Shown: positions 26,652 to 35,455 of the stretch, piece after piece
How positions within the stretch are numbered: the stretch's first letter is position 1
Layout of the letters: every line of letters starts with the position of its first letter
Source of the DNA: Actibacterium pelagium
GTDB taxonomy: Bacteria; Pseudomonadota; Alphaproteobacteria; Rhodobacterales; Rhodobacteraceae
DNA: 64,000 nucleotides
Assembly (NCBI RefSeq): GCF_002285415.1
Contig: NZ_NSBU01000007.1
Span: 436,501 to 500,500 of the forward strand
Reading direction: 5' to 3'
Position numbers and translations under genes: made by a program
The notes under the pieces: generated by a model
What the model was told of the DNA's origin: nothing
Seen by the model: only the letters and a program-made list of their open reading frames with translations
The model's database searches: none

Positions 26652-28178
26652 TTAACTGCCCGCTTTTTCGGATTCCCCGGCACTGGTGTTTCCGAACCGG
26701 TTGAGCAGTGGAAGCAGTACCACAAGGGCAATCGTCACGCAGATGATCGACAATGATGGCGTGCGCTCGATGAAGATGCCAAAGGACCCGCGAGAGATGG
26801 TCATCGTTTGTCGAAGGGCTTCCTCGGCGAGGGGGCCGAGCACTAGCGCCAGGACCAGAGCGGCGGGCGAGAAGCCGTAGAGCCGCATGAAGAAACCGAC
26901 CATACCGGCGGCAAACATCAGGTAGGTCTCGATAAAGCTCGCGTGAACGCTAAACGTGCCAAGCGCGCAGACCACCACGACCGAGGGCCCGAGCACCCGG
27001 TAGGGCACCTTGATCATTTGGACGAAGAGTGGGATCGCAAAGATCGAGATGACCAGAAGCACCATGTTCCCAAGATACATCGATGCGATGAGGCCCCAAG
27101 CCAACTCGGGGTTCTGCTCCATGAAGAGAGGACCAGGACGGAGGCCCCAGAGAAGGAATGCTGCGAGAAGCACCGCCGTCGAAGCCGACCCCGGTATACC
27201 GAGCGTCAGAAGCGGGATCATTGCGCCGGACGATGCCGCGTTATTCGCGGTTTCCGGGGCGACAAGGCCCGCCATCTCGCCATTGCCGAAGTTATCGCCA
27301 TTTTTTGAGATCGACCGCTCGGTGGAGTAGGCCATGAGCGAGGCAATTGTCGCTCCTGCGCCCGGGATCACACCGACAACAAAGCCAAGGATAGAACCGC
27401 GCACCATGGTGAAGCGTGTGGAAACCCAGTCCTCAATCGACGGCCAGAACCGCTCTTCCTTGTCGTACTGGACGATGCCGCCCGTGCCGGTTTTGTGAAG
27501 CCCGGTGTAGAAGGCATAGAACAGTTCGCCAAGGCCGAAGAGACCGATCGCAATCGGGATGAAATAGATGCCCCCGATTAGCTCGGCAGAGCCGAAAGTG
27601 TAGCGGCCCTGTCCGGTTTCAAGGTCGACGCCTACTGTGCCAAGGGCGAAGCCGATCAGCGCCGAGATCACCCCAAATTTCCAGTTGGTTCCGATCATGA
27701 CGAGAAGCGTCAGCATCCCCATCACAGCCAGCAGAAAATACTCGGGTGGCCCAAAACTCCGGCTAACCTGAGCGAAGAGTGGTGCGAGGATGGTGATCAG
27801 GATCACGCCTACGGTGCCACCCACGAAAGAGGCCGCTGCCTGCATAACAAGAGCGGGCCCTGCGCGGCCTTTCTTGGCAAGTGGAAAGCCATCGAAGGTC
27901 GACGCGACTGTAGCGCTTTCCCCCGGGGTGTTGAGAAGGATCGAGGTGATCGTTCCGCCGTACATCGCGCCGTAATAAATGGCCGCGAGCATCATGATGG
28001 CGCCGATTGGGTCCATCCCGAATGTCACTGGTAGAAGGATCGCAAGACCCGCCGAGGGTCCAAAGCCCGGTATAACACCGACGATCATGCCGACGATGGC
28101 ACCGATTAGAAGGTAGAAGAGGTTGATCGGGGAGATGGCGATCGAAAGCCCCATCATCAAATCCGAAAAGATGTCCAT
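26652..28178 (-). CDS. tctA: Tripartite tricarboxylate transporter large permease, copy 1
   Basis: 508 residues, about 11-12 membrane helices, with the TctA signature near the start (GVIPGFGPSAGLAILLPVTFGMDP) and its second copy (GVIPGAGATIASLMAYSTERSISK), plus NTPGESATVASTFDGFPLAKKGRAG. It forms the transport channel with TctB and the periplasmic TctC. Gene order tctC-tctB-tctA, then Ldh2, all minus strand. Family substrates are citrate and other di- or tricarboxylates. Confidence 0.93.
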   Translation of the reverse strand: MDIFSDLMMGLSIAISPINLFYLLIGAIVGMIVGVIPGFGPSAGLAILLPVTFGMDPIGAIMMLAAIYYGAMYGGTITSILLNTPGESATVASTFDGFPLAKKGRAGPALVMQAAASFVGGTVGVILITILAPLFAQVSRSFGPPEYFLLAVMGMLTLLVMIGTNWKFGVISALIGFALGTVGVDLETGQGRYTFGSAELIGGIYFIPIAIGLFGLGELFYAFYTGLHKTGTGGIVQYDKEERFWPSIEDWVSTRFTMVRGSILGFVVGVIPGAGATIASLMAYSTERSISKNGDNFGNGEMAGLVAPETANNAASSGAMIPLLTLGIPGSASTAVLLAAFLLWGLRPGPLFMEQNPELAWGLIASMYLGNMVLLVISIFAIPLFVQMIKVPYRVLGPSVVVVCALGTFSVHASFIETYLMFAAGMVGFFMRLYGFSPAALVLALVLGPLAEEALRQTMTISRGSFGIFIERTPSLSIICVTIALVVLLPLLNRFGNTSAGESEKAGS

Positions 28179-28209
28179 TGCGGCTGCTCCGGCTAGTGTA
28201 TTGTGAGGC

Positions 28210-28662
28210 TCAGATTGGTAGGTCGTAGAGCGCGGGCGGCATGTTGGCGTTCAGCACCCTGTCGAACAGAAGATAGACGCCGCCTGGGATCAAGATGGCC
28301 AAGGCGAAGTTCTTGAGCGGTTGTGTGCGGTTTAGAACCATCAGGGTCACGCCAAGGAAGATCACGGTAGCGACGAAGCCGCCGAACATCCGGAGTAGCA
28401 CAGCGTAACCAATAGCGAGGGCCATGAGCATGACCACGTCCTGCCATGCCTCCGGGTTCGCCTTTTCCTGCTCATCCGCGCCTTTTCTGAGCTCGTCGAT
28501 CAGCGCCCAGAGGATGATGAAGATAGCAGAGATGCCGATCACACGCGGAAAGAAACCTGGGCCGGGGCGTCCGGTCCGCGTCAGAAAGTTAAGGTCGGCG
28601 AATGCGACGTAGGTATAGTAGATCACCCCGGCGAGGAGAACGACAAGGAAGACGCGGCGCAT
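28210..28662 (-). CDS. tctB: Tripartite tricarboxylate transporter small permease, copy 1
   Basis: The ATG at 28662 starts MRRVFLVVLLAGVIYYTY; 150 residues with four membrane helices and the TctB pattern TRTGRPGPGFFPRVIG. An upstream in-frame Met (28719) would add a charged, unlikely N-terminus. It sits between tctC and tctA and is the small membrane subunit. Confidence 0.9.
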   Translation of the reverse strand: MRRVFLVVLLAGVIYYTYVAFADLNFLTRTGRPGPGFFPRVIGISAIFIILWALIDELRKGADEQEKANPEAWQDVVMLMALAIGYAVLLRMFGGFVATVIFLGVTLMVLNRTQPLKNFALAILIPGGVYLLFDRVLNANMPPALYDLPI

Positions 28663-28737
28663 GATTTGAAATCCTGTGATGGAGAAGGCCGGCCGCGGAC
28701 CATTCCGCGGCCGGCCCATAGTTTTGGCAGATGCCGC

Positions 28738-29730
28738 TTATTCGATCGCGCCGACTTCACGCAGAACGGTCTCGAAGCCGTTCTTTGTGTTGCCAAGGAA
28801 GGTGCGGAACTCGTCGCCGTAGAGTACGGTCGGTGTCAGCGTATTGCTTGAGATGTACTCGTCCCATTCCGGCGTCTCGACGACTTTTTTCATGGTCTCG
28901 ATCCAGAACGTCTGGGCTTCTTCCGGCGCATTTGGCGGCAGGATCAGTCCGCGGGGCATCGACACGCCGATGTCGTAACCGATATCACCCATGGTCGGTA
29001 CGCCTTCGAGCGCGGCCGGGGTGGATGTTCCCGAGAACACCATCGGGCGCAGGTCTCCGGAGTCGATCAGACCAAGGATTTCACCTGGGTTGCCGACCAT
29101 GGCGTCTAGCGCGTTCGAGAGAAGCGCTGTGGTCTGCTCGGACATCGAGTTGAACGAAACGTAGTCGAACTCGAAGCCCGCGCGCTTGGCAAAGAGAGTC
29201 GGCACGATGAAGTCGACATTGACCGAACCTGTACCGCCGATCGTGATCGGGTTTTCTTTCGCGTTCGCGATGAACTGGTCGATATTTTGGATATCGCTTT
29301 CGCCGTTCACCACGAGGACGAGGTCGTCGGTTGCCAGAAGCGCCACGGGCGTGAAATCTTCGGGCTGCCAAGGCGTATCTGCCTGAAGCGGTGTGGTCAC
29401 GAAGCTGCCCGACGTGGTCGAGATGCCATAGCCGTTGCCGTCCTGTGCATAGAGATAGCCCCAACCGACAGCCCCAGAGCCGCCCGCGCGGTTCTCGGCC
29501 GAAATTTCGCCAGGATAGAGGTCGTACTTGTTCAGGATCTCGATGATGCTGCGGGCCATGATGTCGTTGCCGCCACCCGGACCGAAGGCGATGGTCCAGT
29601 CGAGCGTTTCATCGGCCGAGGGATAGTCCTGCGCAATCGCAGGCGTTGCCACAGCGAGGGGGGCGGCGACAACGGCCGCCGCTACGGCGCCGAGAAGTCC
29701 GCGTCCGAATTTGGTTTCAGTCTTGTCCAT
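28738..29730 (-). CDS. tctC: Tripartite tricarboxylate transporter solute-binding protein, copy 1
   Basis: The ATG at 29730 follows GGAGGATACTC; 330 residues. A signal peptide ends near AIAQ (residue 34), then comes the Bug/TctC fold: LDWTIAFGPGGGNDIMAR (ligand carboxylate loop), NRAGGSGAVGWGYLYAQ, TIGGTGSVNVDFIVP. It delivers the substrate to TctAB. The first gene of its operon; a divergent GntR gene is not directly adjacent, but the next gene upstream on the same strand is GntR. Confidence 0.9.
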   Translation of the reverse strand: MDKTETKFGRGLLGAVAAAVVAAPLAVATPAIAQDYPSADETLDWTIAFGPGGGNDIMARSIIEILNKYDLYPGEISAENRAGGSGAVGWGYLYAQDGNGYGISTTSGSFVTTPLQADTPWQPEDFTPVALLATDDLVLVVNGESDIQNIDQFIANAKENPITIGGTGSVNVDFIVPTLFAKRAGFEFDYVSFNSMSEQTTALLSNALDAMVGNPGEILGLIDSGDLRPMVFSGTSTPAALEGVPTMGDIGYDIGVSMPRGLILPPNAPEEAQTFWIETMKKVVETPEWDEYISSNTLTPTVLYGDEFRTFLGNTKNGFETVLREVGAIE

Positions 29731-29804
29731 GAGTATCCTCCCTAGGTTTTGCATGGAATTTCGGCTCGGCGCCTCCTGCGCCGGGCAGATAAATGTTGAT
29801 CGCG

Positions 29805-30503
29805 TTACGCTGTCTCTTCTGGGCTCCCTCCCATCAGGTCCAGAAGGCGCGCTTTTCCGTTCAGGTGATGCACGCTTCCTGCCTCGCGCGCAGCTTCAAC
29901 GTCGCCCATCTCGATGGCCGTTACGATGCGCTCGTGTTCCAGATTTGAAACGCGCAAAGAGTCCTGCCCGGTAAGAACACGATGGCGAAACAGCCGCACC
30001 TCTTTGCCGAGAGCAATGTAAAGTGCCGCGGTCCTTTTTGTGTCCGCTGCTTCAGCGATCCAATCGTGAAAGGCTAGGTTCTGAGCGAAGTAGCTCTCTT
30101 CGTCCCGTGCCTCGATTGCCTCTGACATACTCTCGACCTGAGCTCTAAGAGCAGCCCCCGCATCGGCGCCGCAGCGTCGAGCCACGCAGGCGCAGAGTAT
30201 ACCGGCAAGCATGGCTCTCAGATCGTAGAGCTCGAGTGCATCCTTTACCGAAAGTTTGCGGACAAAGACGCCTTTCTTGGCCACCGTAGTGACAAGGCCA
30301 TCACGTTCAAGGGATCGCGCAGCCTCCCGAACTGGAGCGCGGCTGACACCCATTTGAGCCGCGAGCGTGTGCTCGTTCAGCCGTTCCCCGCCAGGGACTT
30401 CGCCCTCCAGGATCATGCGTTCAAGTTCGTCACGCACCTCCAATACAAGCGGGCGTCGACGCTTGAAGCCAGTAAACTCGTGCTGTTTAGGGGTGCTGAT
30501 CAT
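29805..30503 (-). CDS. GntR-family (FCD/FadR-type) regulator, second copy
   Basis: The ATG at 30503 gives 232 residues; an extension to 30578 would read through the operator at 30533 and is rejected. A winged helix (about 20-85; GGERLNEHTLAAQMGVSRAPVREAARSL) is followed by an FCD domain with FHDWIAEAAD, EHERIVTAIEMGD and VHHL. It lies upstream of tctC on the same strand and divergent from the SDR operon, so both may be its targets through the palindrome 30 bases ahead of its start. Confidence 0.88.
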   Translation of the reverse strand: MISTPKQHEFTGFKRRRPLVLEVRDELERMILEGEVPGGERLNEHTLAAQMGVSRAPVREAARSLERDGLVTTVAKKGVFVRKLSVKDALELYDLRAMLAGILCACVARRCGADAGAALRAQVESMSEAIEARDEESYFAQNLAFHDWIAEAADTKRTAALYIALGKEVRLFRHRVLTGQDSLRVSNLEHERIVTAIEMGDVEAAREAGSVHHLNGKARLLDLMGGSPEETA

Positions 30504-30532
30504 GGCGCCAAGCAAATAGATATAATGTAGAA

Positions 30533-30552
30533 TGTCAACAATATTCTGTTGA
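30533..30552. promoter_or_regulatory. TGTCAAC-type operator candidate, site 2
   Basis: TGTCAACAATATTCTGTTGA contains the inverted repeat TCAACA-ATATTC-TGTTGA, 30 bases upstream of the GntR start and 84 bases upstream of the divergent SDR gene. Confidence 0.55.
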
Positions 30553-30635
30553 TTGGCGGGGGGCATACGGCTATTCACTGTGTGCAGAACGAGCCATTGC
30601 GCAATATGAATTTGGGCGAGGAGGGCCCGAACCTA

Positions 30636-31373
30636 ATGTCAAAACCACTCATTGGAAAAACCGCTTTTGTCTCTGGTTCCGGCCAGAATATTGGGCGCGG
30701 GATCGCAGTTCATCTTGCAGGTCTCGGAGCGAATGTCGTGATTAACGGATCGCGCGACGAGGCCGCCTGCACCGAAACGGCGCGTCTGGTGGCCGAGGCC
30801 GGTGCCGAGGCATTGGTAGTGATGGGCGACATGGGGCAAGCCGATGACGTCGCCCGCGCCGCTGACATCGCGAAGACACGCTTTGGTACAGTTGATATCC
30901 TCGTCAACAACGCTGCCCGCCGCCCGCACAAACCCTTCCTTGAAATGACGGACGAGGACTGGGATGGCGTGGTCGACGTTGCGCTTACCGGCGCTTTCAG
31001 AACGGCGCGTGCATTCCTGCCGGGCATGGTCGACAAGGGTTGGGGCCGGATCATCAATTTCGCGGGTATGAAGGCCATTCGTGGCTATTTTGAAGGCGCG
31101 CCCATCTCTGCGGCGAAACACGGCGTTTGGGGGCTGTCGAAGGCGCTATCGACCGAGTTCGCGCCCAAAGGCATCACAGTAAACGTCATCTCGCCGGGCC
31201 AGATCCGGAAGGATGAGGACAACGCCGACGACCCCAAGCGCGTGGCAACCATTCCAGTCGGGTTCATGGGGCAATCCCCTGATATCGCCGCCTGCGTGGG
31301 CTATCTCGCATCGCCCGAGGCGCGGTTTGTCACCGGGCAGATGATCGCCGTGAATGGTGGAGAAGAAACATAG
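30636..31373 (+). CDS. SDR-family protein lacking catalytic Ser and Tyr, copy 1
   Basis: 245 residues from the ATG at 30636. The Rossmann nucleotide site is present (FVSGSGQNIGRGIA, residues 11-24) and so is the structural LVNNAARR motif. The active site is not: the YxxxK motif reads ISAAK (Ile157 to Lys161) and the Ser position in INFAGMKA is Ala/Gly. The end VTGQMIAVNGG is standard. It binds NAD(P) in all likelihood but may not be a normal dehydrogenase. First gene of a plus-strand operon with the AbrB-like and enolase-superfamily genes. A second SDR in the block has the same losses. Confidence 0.85.
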   Translation: MSKPLIGKTAFVSGSGQNIGRGIAVHLAGLGANVVINGSRDEAACTETARLVAEAGAEALVVMGDMGQADDVARAADIAKTRFGTVDILVNNAARRPHKPFLEMTDEDWDGVVDVALTGAFRTARAFLPGMVDKGWGRIINFAGMKAIRGYFEGAPISAAKHGVWGLSKALSTEFAPKGITVNVISPGQIRKDEDNADDPKRVATIPVGFMGQSPDIAACVGYLASPEARFVTGQMIAVNGGEET

Positions 31374-31441
31374 CCCGCGTCGGTCTCAGGCGACCAGCCG
31401 GTGGGGCTGAAAATCTTCCTCGCATTCTAGCCACTATCGCC

Positions 31442-32452
31442 ATGGGTCTTTCGGGGACCGGCGTTTTCCTTTTCTTGGGGTTGCCGCTTCCGTTCTTATT
31501 CGGACCGCTTATGGCCTGTCTTCTGGCTGCACTTTTCGGCATCCATGTGGTCGGTTCCGGCCAGATCGGCGTGGTCATGCGAACCATTCTCGGCGTCGCG
31601 ATCGGGGCATCGATCACGCCCGAATTGATCCAGCGACTTCCGCTGATGACGGTCTCGCTCGCGATGGTACCGCTCTACGTCCTGGTGGTGGCCGTGATTG
31701 GCTTCCAGTTCTTTCGCCGGGTCTACGGTCTCGACAAGGCGACGGCCTTCTTTGCGGCCATGCCGGGCGGGCTTCAGGAGATGACTGCCTTTGGCGAGGA
31801 GTCGGGTGCAAAGGTGCGAACGCTTACCCTGATCCACGCGACACGGCTTCTTGTTATCGTGCTAGTTGTGCCCTTGATCATGGTCGCCGGTTTCGGTGCT
31901 GACCTTGACAATCCGATCGGAGCGCCCGCCGCCACCATACCTATCCACGAGATGCTAATCATGGTTGCTGCGGCACTTATCGGCTGGCAATTGTTCAAGC
32001 GCATCGGAATGTTCGGGGCCGCAATTATCGGGCCGATGGTGCTTTCGGCTGCGCTCTCTCTTGGTGACGTCATTCATTCCCGCCCGCCGGCCGAGGCGAT
32101 CCTAGCAGCGCAGTTCTTTATCGGCATGGGGCTTGGTGCGGGCTATGTCGGCGTGACACTGTCCGAGATCCGCAAGGATGTCGTCGCGGGGCTGGCGTAT
32201 GTGATCATCGTAGCTGCCGTCGCCGCCCTTTTTGCAGAGATCGTCATTCTGGCAGGGCTCGCGCCAGCCCTTGACGGGTTTCTCGCTTTCGCGCCTGCCG
32301 GTCAGGCTGAAATGGCGATCCTCGCTATAGTCGTCGGGGCAGATCTCGGGTTCGTGGTCCTGCATCACGTCACGCGCGTCTTTTTCATCTTGACCTGCTC
32401 GCCGCTCGCTGCGCGCCTTCTCGGCTTCAACGCCGGGAAAGACGGGACATAG
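31442..32452 (+). CDS. AbrB-family (duplicated) membrane protein
   Basis: 336 residues, about 9-10 membrane helices in two repeats: LGLPLPFLFGPLMACLLAALFGI...GVVMRTILGVAIGASITPEL and later GMFGAAIIGPMVLSAALSLGD...FIGMGLGAGYVGVTL. This matches the AbrB/'ammonia monooxygenase' regulator-like membrane family (PF05145), which despite its name is a putative transporter. The first helix seems to begin just upstream of the ATG at 31442, but no better start codon is seen. Possibly an exporter or importer for the pathway. Confidence 0.75.
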   Translation: MGLSGTGVFLFLGLPLPFLFGPLMACLLAALFGIHVVGSGQIGVVMRTILGVAIGASITPELIQRLPLMTVSLAMVPLYVLVVAVIGFQFFRRVYGLDKATAFFAAMPGGLQEMTAFGEESGAKVRTLTLIHATRLLVIVLVVPLIMVAGFGADLDNPIGAPAATIPIHEMLIMVAAALIGWQLFKRIGMFGAAIIGPMVLSAALSLGDVIHSRPPAEAILAAQFFIGMGLGAGYVGVTLSEIRKDVVAGLAYVIIVAAVAALFAEIVILAGLAPALDGFLAFAPAGQAEMAILAIVVGADLGFVVLHHVTRVFFILTCSPLAARLLGFNAGKDGT

Positions 32453-32456
32453 AGTC

Positions 32457-33539
32457 ATGGCGGCGTCTTGGCAGGTCGAAGCGACGGTTCACTCACCCAA
32501 GCCGATGAAGGGTGATCCTTCTGCCTATTCCGGGTCAGACAGTTTTACGTTTGTCAGGCTTCGGCTGCGCGATCTGGACGGGGTTGAAGGCAACGGGTTT
32601 TCCGGGCGCTTCTTAGCCCCTGAAGTCGCGCATTTCCTGAATCGCGCCTTGCCGGAAATCCTTGCGGAAGGTGTCGAAGATCCGGTGACCGTGATGGCGC
32701 ACAGGTTCAATCCGAGGAACATGGGTGGGGTCGTGATTTCGGCGCTTTCTGCGCTCGAAATCGCACTGACGGATCTCCGCGCAAAGCGCGCGGGCCAGAG
32801 CGTTGCAGCCCATCTGGGAGGAGCCCGCGCGGCAGCACCGTTCCACGTAACCTGCGGTTTTCCCGAACTCTCGACCGAGGTGCTTGCCGAGGTGTGCCGA
32901 AAAGAGGTCGCCAGCGGTGCGCTTGGCGTAAAGGTTCTTGTCGCCGCGCGCGGAAGAAGCGTTGCCGAGGACCTCGCTCGGCTTCAGGCTGTGAGACAAG
33001 CTATTGGAGAGGAAGCCGAGCTGATCGCCGATGCTAATTGCAGGATGGATTTGGAGGCAGCGCTGCGTTTCGTCGATGGTGCACGACACCTAAACCTCGC
33101 CTGGCTTGAAGAACCGGTTATCGGAAATGACATTGCTGCTCTTTCTCGCCTTGCGGCCGAAGGTATCCCGATCGGGGCCGGGCAGATGGAACAGAGCGCC
33201 GCGCGGTTCGAGGCCTTTAGCGAGGCCGGCGTTAAAATGATCCAGCCAAACGCGGTTTTTCTTGGCGGTTTTAAAGCGGCCATCGACGCGGCCCAAGACG
33301 CGGTCGACCGGAGGATTTCGATTTCGATGGCAGGAGGCTGGGAGATCGTAAACCTTCACTGGATCTGCGGGGCGTTCACGACAGGAGCTGTCGAATTGCA
33401 CCGAGCCCAAGTCCGTATCGTGCGTCTTCTGATGGCGGACCCGCCCATGTTATCCGCGGGCAAGATCGCCGTGCCAAATCGCCCGGGTCTGGGCCTTGAA
33501 CCTAATGAGCGTCTTTTGCGCGAATGCCGTATTGGATAG
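32457..33539 (+). CDS. Enolase-superfamily (mandelate racemase/muconate lactonizing type) enzyme
   Basis: 360 residues; starts four bases after the AbrB-like stop. MR/MLE barrel: metal ligands Asp192 (IADANCRMD) and Glu219 (AWLEEPV); the third ligand position (PIGAGQMEQ, about 238-246) shows Gln where Glu is common. The KxK base motif reads LGVKVLVA, so only Lys159 is kept and the second Lys is Leu161. These enzymes remove a proton next to a carboxylate, giving racemisation, dehydration or cycloisomerisation. The reaction here is open; active-site changes suggest a non-standard member. Confidence 0.82.
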   Translation: MAASWQVEATVHSPKPMKGDPSAYSGSDSFTFVRLRLRDLDGVEGNGFSGRFLAPEVAHFLNRALPEILAEGVEDPVTVMAHRFNPRNMGGVVISALSALEIALTDLRAKRAGQSVAAHLGGARAAAPFHVTCGFPELSTEVLAEVCRKEVASGALGVKVLVAARGRSVAEDLARLQAVRQAIGEEAELIADANCRMDLEAALRFVDGARHLNLAWLEEPVIGNDIAALSRLAAEGIPIGAGQMEQSAARFEAFSEAGVKMIQPNAVFLGGFKAAIDAAQDAVDRRISISMAGGWEIVNLHWICGAFTTGAVELHRAQVRIVRLLMADPPMLSAGKIAVPNRPGLGLEPNERLLRECRIG

Positions 33540-34063
33540 GGACCGATCATGCTCTTTCCGACTTCTCGAACACGACCGAAACCCCGCAACTGTTCAACAT
33601 TGGCCAGTATCGGAAACAGTTATGTTTGCCCTGCGTCTTCTGAAGAACGGGGCGAGGCTGACCGTTACTTTCCAGTACGACAAACACGAATTCGGCATCG
33701 GTCACCTTCTCGGATTTCTTGCCGCATCTCGGACACGCCGAGGCATCGACGTGCGCCCGACTTTGCGCAGCCGTGGAAAGCGCGGGCTGCCGCACTTTGT
33801 CGGATACCCAACGATTGGCAATCCGTGACGAGGAGTGCCTCCGGGTCGCGAAAACGCCGACTCTACACCGGTACACCTGTCCTCGGGTTGTTGCGTAGGA
33901 GTACAGGGCAACTACTAGGTTCCAGCTTCGATCGCGTTCGAGAAAGGCATATTAAGCTCTGCTTCGTCTACGATTACACAGACGAGCGCTTGGCCTTAAA
34001 ACACTGCTCGAAACACTCGCGAATGTTGGTTTTTTCGGGCGGTCTAGATAGGATTACAACGCC
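33540..34063 (+). other. 524-base gap without a convincing gene
   Basis: Several open frames cross this stretch on both strands but none has a good ribosome site or a recognisable product. One minus-strand frame encodes a CPRCGKK zinc-ribbon-like stretch (near 33700-33780), which may be a relic. The ATG of the next gene is preceded by AGGA at ten bases. Confidence 0.4.
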
Positions 34064-35455
34064 ATGAATGACCCTGACAGCATAGACGCGACGGTTGCCC
34101 GATACATTTCGAAAGCGGGGGGAATGGAACTGCCGCCCGAGGTCGAAATGCGCGCGCGATGCCATCTTCTCGATACCATAGCGGCGATTCTTTCGGGCCG
34201 GTTTTTGCCCGCGGGTCAGTTCGGTTACCGCTTTGTGGAAGGTGCGAAACAGATTGGACCGGCGGCATTGCTCGGATCGACGTCCCGAACAAGCGTCGAG
34301 TACGCGGCATTCGCCAATGCGATGGCTGCCCATGCGGATGAGACCGACGACAGCCATATTTGGGGGCGTTTTCATCCCGGATGCGGTATCGTGCCGGCGG
34401 CGCTTGCCATGGCCGAGCGTCAGGGTTCTTCTGGCGCGGCGCTTCTTCGCGCCATCGCTCTTGGATACGATATCGGTGCGCGGGCAACCATGGCGTTGGG
34501 ATATTCCAACCCGAAGACAACGGTGTTCTCGACCCATTCCTTCGGGTCGCTCTTCGGCGCTGCTGCGGCTTCTGGCACTCTGGCCCAGCTCAGCGCCGCC
34601 CAATGCGAGGCGATGCTGTCATTTACAGTTCAGCAGACCTCAGGGTTGTCCTATTGGAACCGCGATCCGGACCATGTTCAAAAGTCGTTTGACTTCGGCG
34701 CCAAAAGCGCACGGAACGGCGTGTTTGCGGCGCTGCTTGCCGAAGCCGGCATGACGGCGCCGGACCATCCCTTGACCGGCGAGAACAGTTTTCTTGCGGC
34801 CTTCGCGGAAGCCCCGCGTCCAGAGGCCCTGTACGAAGAGCTCGGAGAGCGTTTCGAAATAGCACGCTCGTCGATCAAGAAATGGTCCGTCGGCTCGCCA
34901 CTGCAATCCGTGCTCGACGCGGTCGAGGCAATCTTCGGCGGCAAGACACAACGAGGTGAGGACATCGACGCTATCACGGTGCACCTTCCTTCGAACCGGA
35001 TTCATATCGTTGACAATCGTCACATGCCGGCGGTTTGTGCACAGCACCTCGTGGCACTTTCGACGTTACGCGGCCGGGTCGGCTTTGCCGCTTCGCATGA
35101 CGCGGCTCTGATGTCGGACCCCGAAATTCTTGCCCTTCGTCAAAAGATCCGACTGGTGGCGGATGACGCGCTGACCCATGCGCGGCCCGAACGCCAATCG
35201 ATCGTCGAGATACGCATGGCGGACGGGAAAACGCTCCGGCACCACGCCAGGGTCGTGCGTGGTACGCCAGACGACCCGATGTCTCCGGATGAGGTTTGCG
35301 AAAAGGCCGGCGATATCCTTGGCGGCATACTTCCTGATGGCGGGACGCGCTTGATCAGCCTCTGCTTGGAAGAAAACTTCCAACCGGGCGATCTTGTTGA
35401 TGCGTGTCTTATCGGACCGCATCCGAATGACACAATTGCGCTAGGTGGAACATGA
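34064..35455 (+). CDS. MmgE/PrpD family protein 1
   Basis: 463 residues; the family includes 2-methylcitrate dehydratase, cis-aconitate decarboxylase and iminodisuccinate epimerase. Seen here: the helical N-terminal domain, ANAMAAHADETDDSHIWGRFHPGCGIVPAALAMAE (conserved His, Asp pair and HPG), STHSFGSLFGAAAASG, and SIKKWSVGSPLQSVLDA with the usual Lys before the substrate loop. It forms a tandem pair with the next gene, overlapping by ATGA. The substrate is unknown; a carboxylated chiral acid would fit. Confidence 0.88.
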   Translation: MNDPDSIDATVARYISKAGGMELPPEVEMRARCHLLDTIAAILSGRFLPAGQFGYRFVEGAKQIGPAALLGSTSRTSVEYAAFANAMAAHADETDDSHIWGRFHPGCGIVPAALAMAERQGSSGAALLRAIALGYDIGARATMALGYSNPKTTVFSTHSFGSLFGAAAASGTLAQLSAAQCEAMLSFTVQQTSGLSYWNRDPDHVQKSFDFGAKSARNGVFAALLAEAGMTAPDHPLTGENSFLAAFAEAPRPEALYEELGERFEIARSSIKKWSVGSPLQSVLDAVEAIFGGKTQRGEDIDAITVHLPSNRIHIVDNRHMPAVCAQHLVALSTLRGRVGFAASHDAALMSDPEILALRQKIRLVADDALTHARPERQSIVEIRMADGKTLRHHARVVRGTPDDPMSPDEVCEKAGDILGGILPDGGTRLISLCLEENFQPGDLVDACLIGPHPNDTIALGGT

